Shown here: in pieces, positions 31,305 to 39,378 of the stretch
Layout of the letters: every line of letters begins with the position of its first letter
Numbering within the stretch: the stretch's first letter is position 1
Assembly (NCBI GenBank): GCA_027485415.1
Contig: JAIXRC010000133.1
Location: forward strand, 25,613-89,612
DNA: 64,000 nucleotides
Direction of reading: 5' to 3'
DNA from: Cryomorphaceae bacterium
GTDB lineage: Bacteria; Bacteroidota; Bacteroidia; Flavobacteriales_D; Crocinitomicaceae
Made by a program: the position numbers and the translations under genes
The notes under the pieces: generated by a model
Told to the model about the DNA's origin: nothing
What the model saw: the letters and a program-made list of their open reading frames with translations, nothing else
The model's database searches: none

Positions 31305-31565
31305 TTAATCACACTTATGTCCGTTGGTTGATTTGGTTTGAACAGTGCACGAGGGGTAACGGTTGGTTAACATGGTTTTAGCAACGGAAAGGCTTTTTGC
31401 TTTAACCGTTTCTGTGAATTGATTGGACCCCTTGCATTTAATGTAGAAATCATAACACAACTCTTCTTTTGTGTTTTCTTTTTTATGGCTTTCCGAAAAC
31501 GAAAGAGAAACTAGTGTGGCTCCTATTATTAAGCATGGATACATGATTTTCTTAAGTAGGTTCAT
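31305..31565 (-). CDS. Small secreted cysteine-containing protein
   Basis: 86 aa, hydrophobic N-terminus, four Cys in the mature part; 41 bp upstream of the MORN gene on the same strand. Confidence 0.65.
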   Translation of the reverse strand: MNLLKKIMYPCLIIGATLVSLSFSESHKKENTKEELCYDFYIKCKGSNQFTETVKAKSLSVAKTMLTNRYPSCTVQTKSTNGHKCD

Positions 31566-31587
31566 TGACAGTACATTTATGTTTCTA

Positions 31588-31595
31588 CAAAATTA
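31588..31595 (-). promoter_or_regulatory. -7 element TAATTTTG upstream of the 31305-31565 gene
   Basis: Minus-strand TAnnTTTG match 22 nt before ATG; no -33 recognised. Confidence 0.35.
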
Positions 31596-31640
31596 CCGTT
31601 GAAGGTTAAAAAAATATTTCTTAAAACATCATGAAACCGC

Positions 31641-31670
31641 ACTATTAATTTTATTTTTGAACTATTAATT
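31641..31670 (+). promoter_or_regulatory. Operator-like direct repeat ACTATTAATT x2 flanking -7 element TATTTTTG of the XRE gene
   Basis: Identical 10-mers at 31641-31650 and 31661-31670 (20-bp period), TATTTTTG at 31652-31659 between them, ATG at 31680. Confidence 0.5.
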
Positions 31671-31679
31671 CGTGTTTTT

Positions 31680-32027
31680 ATGATTCAGCAACCAGAAATT
31701 AAGATTAAGCAATTGCGGGAGTTAAAGAACTATACCCAAGAGCACATGGCAACGCAGCTAGGCTTGAGCACACGGGCCTATTCGAAAATAGAATCCGGAG
31801 AAACACAACTGACTATTAACCGCCTCAACGAAATTTCAAGCATTTTGGGCATTGAGCCCATGGAAGTCTTAGGTTTTGATCACAAAAACATTTTCAACAA
31901 TTGCACCCAAGAAGGGAACATTGGCATCAACCACATTGCCATTCCAGAAAAACTCATCGAACAATACGAGCAGCGCATTCAAAGCCTGGAAAGTGAAGTG
32001 CTGTTTTTACGCACGCTGGTGAAATAA
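31680..32027 (+). CDS. XRE-family HTH transcriptional regulator
   Basis: KIKQLRELKNYTQEHMATQLGLSTRAYSKIESGETQLTINRL HTH; C-terminal coiled coil. Confidence 0.92.
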   Translation: MIQQPEIKIKQLRELKNYTQEHMATQLGLSTRAYSKIESGETQLTINRLNEISSILGIEPMEVLGFDHKNIFNNCTQEGNIGINHIAIPEKLIEQYEQRIQSLESEVLFLRTLVK

Positions 32028-32072
32028 TTCTCTACCGACAATTGGTGTTATCCTTCAACGGGACCTTATAGA

Positions 32073-32666
32073 TTACGAGCGAGCAAAGCGCATGATTGGA
32101 GAATAATCTCCAAGATCGGCCATTTTCAAGGCTTTCAAATACGTTTTTCGTTGTTCGGAAGATTCAACCAAGGCGTGGTGTCCCCAAGAAAACTTTTCAA
32201 GTCCAAAGACATGTGCCGCCATCAAATCTGCCATAATTCGAGAATGCCTCCCGTTGCCATTGGGAAAGCAATGAATGGATACTAAACGATGCTTAAATCG
32301 TAGTGTAATTTCTTCAGGGGGATACGTCTCATGTTTTATCCAAAAGGTGGTGTCATCGATGAGCCCCCTAAGTTCCATGGGAATTTTTACCCAATCCACG
32401 CCAATATTGGTTTGTGCTTTCCTGAATTGACCCGCCCAGCGCCATACGATACCGAACATGCGTCGATGAAGTTGTATCATGAAGTCTTCGGTAAGCACGT
32501 CGGTGATTTTTCGTTTTGAGTGAATCCACAATAATGCCTCATTGATATTCGCTTGCTCGAATTCATTCAACTGCTTTTGCGTAGCAATGGTTTTGATTTT
32601 CAACCCATCAATCTGATCGGGATCCAACGGCGTTTGACCATCTTGGTAGTTAAGAATTAATCCCAT
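32073..32666 (-). CDS. Mobile mystery protein B (Fic/DOC-domain)
   Basis: Fic motif HCFPNGNGRHSR; full-length match in style to the mobile mystery protein B family; pairs with protein A. Confidence 0.92.
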   Translation of the reverse strand: MGLILNYQDGQTPLDPDQIDGLKIKTIATQKQLNEFEQANINEALLWIHSKRKITDVLTEDFMIQLHRRMFGIVWRWAGQFRKAQTNIGVDWVKIPMELRGLIDDTTFWIKHETYPPEEITLRFKHRLVSIHCFPNGNGRHSRIMADLMAAHVFGLEKFSWGHHALVESSEQRKTYLKALKMADLGDYSPIMRFARS

Positions 32667-33121
32667 AAGCTTTTTGGCATGTTATCAGCGAGTTCTCTTG
32701 TCAGTCTTTCTAACTCGTGATTTTGGCTATCTTGATCCGTATCTTGGCCCTCTAATCGCATGGTTTGATTCGATTGGATTAAAATTTCCTGCGCCTTCTT
32801 CTTTGCTTGTATTGAGATGGTGTTTTTTAAAGACCCACTCTTGGGTTTAAAATAGTATACCAGTTCCATATCCATGGCGTTTGCCGCTTTTTTCAAGGTA
32901 GCTAATGAAATAGCCTCGGTTTGCTCCCTTTTTTCAAAATGAGTAAGCGCACTTGCCGATATTCCAATGCGATGAGCAAGTTGCCTTAAGGACATGCCCA
33001 ATGCCGACCGTGTAGATTGAATCCATCCAACGGATAACTTAATCGAATGATTGCCTGCGGTGTAGGACTGGATTAATTCATCCAGTTGCTTTGGCATAAG
33101 CGTTTTTTTAAAATTATTCAT
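32657..33121 (-). CDS. Mobile mystery protein A (XRE-type HTH)
   Basis: GWIQSTRSALGMSLRQLAHRIGISASALTHFEKREQTEAISLATLKKAANAMDMELVYYF; overlaps protein B by 10 bp. Confidence 0.92.
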   Translation of the reverse strand: MNNFKKTLMPKQLDELIQSYTAGNHSIKLSVGWIQSTRSALGMSLRQLAHRIGISASALTHFEKREQTEAISLATLKKAANAMDMELVYYFKPKSGSLKNTISIQAKKKAQEILIQSNQTMRLEGQDTDQDSQNHELERLTRELADNMPKSLWD

Positions 33122-33199
33122 AACTTAAAGGTTTATAAATAAAACACAAATGTAAACCTATAGTTTAAATTAACCAACCAAAATTTTAACTTAAAGGTT
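33121..33199 (-). promoter_or_regulatory. Promoter/operator region of the mobile mystery A/B cassette
   Basis: Minus-strand TTG (33175-33177)-N20-TACATTTG (33147-33154); TAACTTAAAGGTT at 33121-33133 and 33187-33199, related inverted AACCTATAGTTTA at 33155-33167. Confidence 0.6.
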
Positions 33200-33250
33200 A
33201 AAAAAAGTAAATAAAATGGAGTTTGCTCGTTATTCGTGTCTTGTGGGTTT

Positions 33251-33286
33251 ATCCCTGGGTGCGGGTTTAAACCCGCACCCAGGGAT
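33251..33286. repeat. Perfect 36-bp palindrome ATCCCTGGGTGCGGGTTT|AAACCCGCACCCAGGGAT
   Basis: Directly read; both 18-nt arms are exact reverse complements with no spacer. Confidence 0.97.
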
Positions 33287-33388
33287 GCTTCAAAACAAGT
33301 AAAAAGCCAGTTTGCTCCGATGTCGCAACCTTTCTTTTTTGATTTTTTCCCGTTGTTAAAGCAAGCTTTCCCACCGGTCTAAAAGCAA

Positions 33389-33414
33389 AAAAGCCAGCCT
33401 TTCGGCTAGCTTTT
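33389..33414 (-). terminator. Rho-independent terminator downstream of tRNA-Ser
   Basis: Stem AAAAGCCAGCC/GGCTAGCTTTT (one mismatch), TTTC loop, T-tract on the minus strand. Confidence 0.75.
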
Positions 33415-33422
33415 GATGGCTT

Positions 33423-33513
33423 TGGCGGAGAGAGAGGGATTCGAACCCTCGATACACTTTTGGCGTATACACACTTTCCAGGCGTGCTCCTTCAACCACT
33501 CGGACACCTCTCC
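33423..33513 (-). tRNA. tRNA-Ser (anticodon GGA), CCA encoded
   Basis: GGAGAGGTGTCCGAGTGGTTGAAGGAGCACGCCTGGAAAGTGTGTATACGCCAAAAGTGTATCGAGGGTTCGAATCCCTCTCTCTCCGCCA; class II long variable arm. Confidence 0.96.
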
Positions 33514-33636
33514 AACGGAGCGCAAAGGTATTTGAATTTTTCGGTGTTGCAAAACACTTCCCAGGGCACCTAAATAATTTCCTGAATTTCAGTTTGTATA
33601 AGCACATTTTCCTATAAATTAGCGAAATTTTTTTCC

Positions 33637-35607
33637 ATGTCGGGTTCTTATCATAAAATCTCTTTTGCTGGCGTCCTCATTACCATTGGTATCGTTTTTG
33701 GCGACATCGGCACCTCGCCGCTTTACGTTTTTCAGGCGATTACCGGACAAGGATCCCACTTGAGTCGCGATTTTGTGGTGGGTGGTTTGTCATGCGTTAT
33801 ATGGACACTGATCCTTTTGGCCACTATCAAATACATTTATTTCGCATTAAATGCCGACAACAAAGGAGAAGGGGGGATTTTCGCTTTGTATGCTTTGTTG
33901 AAAGAAAAGAAGGCGAAATGGATTGTTATACCCGCACTCATTGGTTGTGCCACACTTCTTGCGGATGGTTTCATTACACCCGCCATTTCCATTTCCTCCG
34001 CCGTTGAAGGAATCAACAACATCAATCCCGAAGTTCCTATTATTCCTATTGTTGTTGGAATTATCATTGCTCTGTTTTCCATTCAGCAATTCGGGACGGT
34101 TATAATAGGAAAGGCTTTCGGTCCAATTATGCTGGTTTGGTTTGGATACCTTGCCTATTTAGGAGTGATTAATTTGGGTAAGAATCCGGAGGTGTTGGCG
34201 GCATTTAACCCCTTGGAAGCGATTAATTTTGTGAGCAATGTTCCAGGAGGATTTGCCGCTTTGGGCGCGGTTTTCTTGTGTACTACCGGTGCCGAAGCCT
34301 TGTATTCCGATTTGGGTCATTGCGGTAAAGGAAACATTCGCATCAGCTGGGGAGTGATTTCATCAGTACTTGTTTTACATTACTTGGGGCAAGCTGCTTT
34401 GTGTACCTCAGAGGGATTCTCTTTGTCCAAAGGCGCTACGGTTTTTTACAGTATGGTTCCCGAGAATCAATTGATTTTCGCTGTAATATTAGCGACTTCT
34501 GCTACCATTATTGCATCTCAGGCTTTGATAACAGGGGTGTTCACATTGATGAATGAAGCGATAAAATTAAAACTATGGACGAATCTTAAGGTGAAGTTTC
34601 CTTCGGACCATCAAGGACAAATTTACATCCCCTTCATCAACTGGGTATTGATGTTAGGCTGTTTATTGGTGATTTGGTTTTTTGGCAAATCGGAAAAAAT
34701 GGAGAGCGCCTATGGTTTGGCTATTACCATTAACATGGTGATGACCTCTTTGCTGTTAATGGTGTTATTATACTTGTCGAGTTCTCGAATAAGGCATTTT
34801 TATGGGTTGGTTTTTTTGTTTTTTATGGCCATAGAATTCGTCTTTCTGTTTTCAAACTTAGGCAAAGTCGTTCATGGAGGTTGGTTTACACTCGCATTGG
34901 CAAGTTCCTTTTTTGCTTTGCTTTTCTTTTATTACAAAGCCCGGCAATTAAGGAAAAACATTACGGAGTATCTACCAATGACAGCGGTTACTCCTTTATT
35001 GGAAGCAGTTAAGAAAGAACCAGGAATACCTTTCGAAGCCACGAATTTGGTTTTTCCAACGCGAAGCCCCTCTGCGGATAAATTGGACGTTACCGTTTAC
35101 CACTCCTTGTTTGGGAAAAAACCACGAAAAGCGGGCATTACCTGGTTTCTTCACATTGAAATCCTGAACGAGCCTTGGGGGGTTCATTATTCGGTCAACG
35201 AACTGATTGACGGCGAGGCCTATTACATAAATCTGCAATACGGATTTAAGGAGGAACACCGAACCGAGTATATGATGCGCAAAATCCATTGTAAAATGGT
35301 GGAAAAAGGCGAATTGGTCAATGAAAGTGTATTTGAATCAATGCGAAACAGCAACATCCCGGTGGATTTCAAATTCGTTGTAATAAATTCTCGAATTTCA
35401 ACGGATAATTATTTAACCCCCTTCCAGCAACTTTGCATAAGGATATACCGTTTCGTGAAGTCAACGGGGCTTAAGCCCGCAGAAGATTTCGGACTCGACA
35501 AAACCAACGTCGAGGTAGATTTCATTCCGATTTCGGTCACTGAGGCAATTAGTCAAGAAGTTATCGAGGATTACGAAGATTATTCAAAAACGAAGAGAAG
35601 GCGCTAG
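33637..35607 (+). CDS. kup: KUP-family potassium uptake protein
   Basis: GIVFGDIGTSPLYVFQAI; NKGEGGIFALYALL; 656 aa. Confidence 0.95.
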   Translation: MSGSYHKISFAGVLITIGIVFGDIGTSPLYVFQAITGQGSHLSRDFVVGGLSCVIWTLILLATIKYIYFALNADNKGEGGIFALYALLKEKKAKWIVIPALIGCATLLADGFITPAISISSAVEGINNINPEVPIIPIVVGIIIALFSIQQFGTVIIGKAFGPIMLVWFGYLAYLGVINLGKNPEVLAAFNPLEAINFVSNVPGGFAALGAVFLCTTGAEALYSDLGHCGKGNIRISWGVISSVLVLHYLGQAALCTSEGFSLSKGATVFYSMVPENQLIFAVILATSATIIASQALITGVFTLMNEAIKLKLWTNLKVKFPSDHQGQIYIPFINWVLMLGCLLVIWFFGKSEKMESAYGLAITINMVMTSLLLMVLLYLSSSRIRHFYGLVFLFFMAIEFVFLFSNLGKVVHGGWFTLALASSFFALLFFYYKARQLRKNITEYLPMTAVTPLLEAVKKEPGIPFEATNLVFPTRSPSADKLDVTVYHSLFGKKPRKAGITWFLHIEILNEPWGVHYSVNELIDGEAYYINLQYGFKEEHRTEYMMRKIHCKMVEKGELVNESVFESMRNSNIPVDFKFVVINSRISTDNYLTPFQQLCIRIYRFVKSTGLKPAEDFGLDKTNVEVDFIPISVTEAISQEVIEDYEDYSKTKRRR

Positions 35608-36620
35608 TCGCTCTCGCCGCAAATGGATTTTTCAAACCAATCCTTGGTGGGATTTAATCCCTGTCCAAGCAACCACATCATCTTGGTCAATGCGGCCTCT
35701 GTGGTAAGGTTTTTTCCGTTCCAAGCACCTAATTCTACCATAAGATGTCCTGAAGCATATTTTCCAGGCAAAACACTTCCACTGGTGCACTGAGTTATGT
35801 AGGCAATAATGCCTCCTTGCAACACATACGATGAAAGGATTTCAGTGAACGATTCGTCGTTCGGCGTATTTCCCGACCCAAAGGCTTCTACGATGACCGC
35901 ACGATGGTTTTCAACCGTGAATATCGAAGCATATGAGTTTAAGTGAATCCCAGGATAGAGCTTTAATAGTCCCACTCGAACGTCCAGGTTTCGGGAAAAC
36001 ACCTTTGGGTCCTCGTTTCTTGATTTGCTCCTTGAAGAATCTATTTCAATTTCAACCCCCGCAAATCCCAACAAAGGATAATTTGGGGAGTCAAAGGCAT
36101 CGAATTGATGGGCCGAAACCTTCGATACGCGGTTTCCTCGAAACAGTTTTGATTGAAAAAAAACAGCGACCTCTTTAAGCAAGGGATTTCCTTCAAGATC
36201 TTTTTTGCCGGCAATTTCCATCGCGGCTAAGAGGTTCTCTTTTCCATCAGATCGCAACACCCCCACCGGCAGCTGTGATCCGGTAATAACAATCGGTTTC
36301 TCAAGGTTCTGAACCATAAAACTCAAGGCGGAGGACGTATACGCCATGGTGTCGGTTCCGTGTAAAATAACAAAACCATCTACCTCAGCCTCGTGCTTTT
36401 CAATAATATCTACTAATTCAATCCAATGATCAGGATGCATTTGAGAGGAATCCACAGGTTTGGAAATGCTCACCGGTTTTACGTCCACCTCTAACCGTTG
36501 AATTTCGGGAATTTGCTGATGAATATAATCGAACTTCAAGGGCTGAAGCTCTCCGGTATTCGGGTCCTCCATCATTCCAATGGTTCCTCCGGTGTAGATT
36601 AACATTACGGATGGTTTCAT
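35604..36620 (-). CDS. ansA: Asparaginase (type I)
   Basis: VMLIYTGGTIGMMED; VILHGTDTMAYTSSALSFM. Confidence 0.95.
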   Translation of the reverse strand: MKPSVMLIYTGGTIGMMEDPNTGELQPLKFDYIHQQIPEIQRLEVDVKPVSISKPVDSSQMHPDHWIELVDIIEKHEAEVDGFVILHGTDTMAYTSSALSFMVQNLEKPIVITGSQLPVGVLRSDGKENLLAAMEIAGKKDLEGNPLLKEVAVFFQSKLFRGNRVSKVSAHQFDAFDSPNYPLLGFAGVEIEIDSSRSKSRNEDPKVFSRNLDVRVGLLKLYPGIHLNSYASIFTVENHRAVIVEAFGSGNTPNDESFTEILSSYVLQGGIIAYITQCTSGSVLPGKYASGHLMVELGAWNGKNLTTEAALTKMMWLLGQGLNPTKDWFEKSICGESD

Positions 36621-37405
36621 GATGTTTGGGAGTTGAGGTTAAACAAATGTTGGGCGTTTTCGGAGGTAAATTTCTTTACGCGTTCTATCGGGATTTCAAG
36701 CACATCACTTATCCGATCGGCAATATGAATTAAAAACGAGGGTTCATTGCGTTTTCCTCGATGGGGGGCAGGAGGTAAATACGGCGCATCGGTTTCAAGC
36801 AACATTCGATTTAAGGGAATCTGCTTTAACACCTCTGCTAAGCCGCTTTTTTTGTAGGTGACAACCCCGCCAATTCCAAAATAAAAAGACGGATAATATT
36901 GGAGTATATGGTTGAGCTGATGTTCTTCTCCGGTAAAGCAATGAAAAACCCCCCTAAGGTGCGTGTCCCGATAATCTTCTAACACCTCAAACAGTGGATC
37001 AAAAGCGTCTCGAACATGAAGCGCTACCGGTAAATGAAACTCAAGAGCCCAGTCAAGTTGTTGTTTTAACGCTTTTATTTGGTCGGATAAGCGGCTTTTA
37101 TCCCAATACAAATCCAATCCAATTTCTCCGATTGCCACCAGCGCGCTTTTGCGGCGCTCCAGTTCTATTCGAAGGAACAAAAGTTCTTTCTCATAATGTT
37201 CTGTGACATAACAAGGATGTAATCCCAGCATGGGATAGCAGGGAAGGTTGCTCTTTTGAATCAAATCCAATAAGGGGTCCCAAGATTCCTGGTCAATGTT
37301 CGGAAGAAGGATTTTTTCAACCCCATTTTCTTGGGCACGCGCAATAAGCGCGTCGAAATCTTCTTTAAAGCAGGGGTCGTAGAGATGGCAATGGGTGTCA
37401 ATCAT
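36617..37405 (-). CDS. tatD: TatD-family hydrolase
   Basis: MIDTHCHLYDP; IGEIGLDLYWD; LLETDAPYLPP. Confidence 0.94.
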   Translation of the reverse strand: MIDTHCHLYDPCFKEDFDALIARAQENGVEKILLPNIDQESWDPLLDLIQKSNLPCYPMLGLHPCYVTEHYEKELLFLRIELERRKSALVAIGEIGLDLYWDKSRLSDQIKALKQQLDWALEFHLPVALHVRDAFDPLFEVLEDYRDTHLRGVFHCFTGEEHQLNHILQYYPSFYFGIGGVVTYKKSGLAEVLKQIPLNRMLLETDAPYLPPAPHRGKRNEPSFLIHIADRISDVLEIPIERVKKFTSENAQHLFNLNSQTS

Positions 37406-38408
37406 GTTGTTTCAGCTGTTGTTCCCAATTCCAAGCATCGCGGAGGGCGTCCTCTACACTTCGTTGTGCCGTCCATCCAAGCTCTCTTTTCGATTTTTCA
37501 ACGTTTGCAAAAATCTCGGTAATATCACCCGGTCTTCTCGCCCCCAATTGGTAGGGTAAATTAAGCCCAGAAACATCCATGAAGGACCGTACCATTTCCA
37601 ACACAGAGGTTCCCTTACCCGTTCCAATATTAAACACGTCCAACGGCAAAGATCCTTCATGCTGCAATGCGCGAACATGTGCCTCGGCCACATCGCACAC
37701 GTGGATGTAGTCGCGGATGCAGGTTCCGTCAGGCGTTGGGTAGTCGTCGCCAAAAACGGTAAGGTGCTCGCGAATTCCTGCCGCCGTTTGAGTAATATAA
37801 GGCAATAAGTTGTTAGGAATTCCTACGGGAAGTTCACCGATGAATCCGCTTGGATGAGCTCCAATGGGATTGAAATACCTCAAACAAAGGGTGTTGAATG
37901 GTTGGGGGTTTCGGTGTATGTCTTCAATGATTTGTTCCCCCATCCATTTGGTAAAACCGTAGGGAGATTCGGGAAGGCGTTTCGGGGTGCTTTCGAACAC
38001 TTGACGCACTTCCGGCTCCCCATAAACCGTACACGAAGAAGAAAAAACGAATTTTTCCACCTTAAACGTTTGGCAAGCCTCCAAAACGTTCATTAACCCA
38101 ATGAGGTTGTTTTGATAGTATCTCAGGGGGACGTCGCACGATTCTCCCACCGATTTGTACGCCGCAAAATGGATCACGGCATCAATGGCTCGCGATTCAA
38201 AAACGGAAAAAAGATGAGATTTTTCGCAAATGTCTATCGATAAAAATGAAAAACGATCGCCGCAAAGTTCCTTAAGCCCCTCTAAAAGAACCAAGGAGCT
38301 GTTCCTTAAATCGTCTACTATAACGGGAAAATAACCTTGTTCCACGAGCGAAACCACGGTATGGGAACCGATATAACCAGCGCCTCCCGTAACGAGTATT
38401 TTTTTCAT
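37398..38408 (-). CDS. galE: UDP-glucose 4-epimerase
   Basis: ILVTGGAGYIGSHTVVSL; SSSCTVYGEP; LRYFNPIGAHPSG. Confidence 0.96.
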   Translation of the reverse strand: MKKILVTGGAGYIGSHTVVSLVEQGYFPVIVDDLRNSSLVLLEGLKELCGDRFSFLSIDICEKSHLFSVFESRAIDAVIHFAAYKSVGESCDVPLRYYQNNLIGLMNVLEACQTFKVEKFVFSSSCTVYGEPEVRQVFESTPKRLPESPYGFTKWMGEQIIEDIHRNPQPFNTLCLRYFNPIGAHPSGFIGELPVGIPNNLLPYITQTAAGIREHLTVFGDDYPTPDGTCIRDYIHVCDVAEAHVRALQHEGSLPLDVFNIGTGKGTSVLEMVRSFMDVSGLNLPYQLGARRPGDITEIFANVEKSKRELGWTAQRSVEDALRDAWNWEQQLKQHD

Positions 38409-38556
38409 GACATAAAAGTAAAAATAAAGAGGGGTTTATGGAAATTATCGCATTAGCTGTTAGGGGTATTCCCTGAAAAGCAACGCTTGGGGGAAAATTA
38501 ACACAAGGAAAATTATTTCTTAACAAGGGGATGGACTTAAACCAACAAATTTGTGC

Positions 38557-39378
38557 ATGCACGATTTCACGCACGATGTGGTTGTTATTTCCGATGTGCA
38601 TTTAGGCACTTATGGATCTGCAGCCCGGGAGTTAGTGGTTTATTTAAAAACCATAAAACCCAAAATTCTCGTATTAAACGGGGATATTATTGATATATGG
38701 CAATTCAATAAAAAGTATTTTCCGGAATCGCACTTAAAGGTGATTCGAGAAGTGATTCGTTTGATGTCTCATGGAACCAAAGTATATTACATTCTCGGGA
38801 ATCACGACGAAGCATTGCGCAGGTTCAGTAAGTTTAATATGGGCAATTTTGTCATGGACAATAAACTTGTATTGGACTTACCCACTGGCAAAGCATGGTT
38901 TTTTCATGGGGATGTATTTGATAATTCAATAAGGTATTCTAAATGGGTTGCTAAGTTGGGGGGTAAGGGATATGATTTCTTAATTTTATTAAATACGATG
39001 GTGAATTGGTTTTTATTGAAAGTTGGAAGGGAGAGGGTTTCAATTTCAAAGCGCGTCAAGGATAAAGTGAAAGGAGTTATTGCTTACATCAATGATTTTG
39101 AATCCAATGTCATGGAGATTGCGCGACAGAAAGGATTTCGTTATGTTATTTGCGGGCATATTCATCAACCGGCGATTAAAACGTGTTTTAAGGAGGGAGA
39201 GCCGGAGGTGGTTTATTTGAATTCGGGGGATTGGGTTGAAAACCACACCGCATTGGAATATACCAACGGAACATGGTCTCTATATCAATTCGACGCAAAA
39301 TTATCTACAAGTAATGAAGAACGCTTAAATTCTATTAATATTGATCTTTCAATGATTGTTGAAGATCAAGAGGCATGA
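38557..39378 (+). CDS. UDP-2,3-diacylglucosamine diphosphatase-like metallophosphoesterase
   Basis: VVISDVHLGTYGS; LNGDIIDIWQF; LGNHDE; CGHIHQP. Confidence 0.88.
   Translation: MHDFTHDVVVISDVHLGTYGSAARELVVYLKTIKPKILVLNGDIIDIWQFNKKYFPESHLKVIREVIRLMSHGTKVYYILGNHDEALRRFSKFNMGNFVMDNKLVLDLPTGKAWFFHGDVFDNSIRYSKWVAKLGGKGYDFLILLNTMVNWFLLKVGRERVSISKRVKDKVKGVIAYINDFESNVMEIARQKGFRYVICGHIHQPAIKTCFKEGEPEVVYLNSGDWVENHTALEYTNGTWSLYQFDAKLSTSNEERLNSINIDLSMIVEDQEA

Noticed and set aside
33300-33513. tRNA-Ser 3' end as an attachment site of an integrative element
   Set aside because: No integrase and no second copy of the tRNA 3' end sequence seen in 29.6-33.4 kb.
33356-33607. 83-aa minus ORF over tRNA-Ser
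   Set aside because: Overlaps the tRNA and its terminator; spurious.
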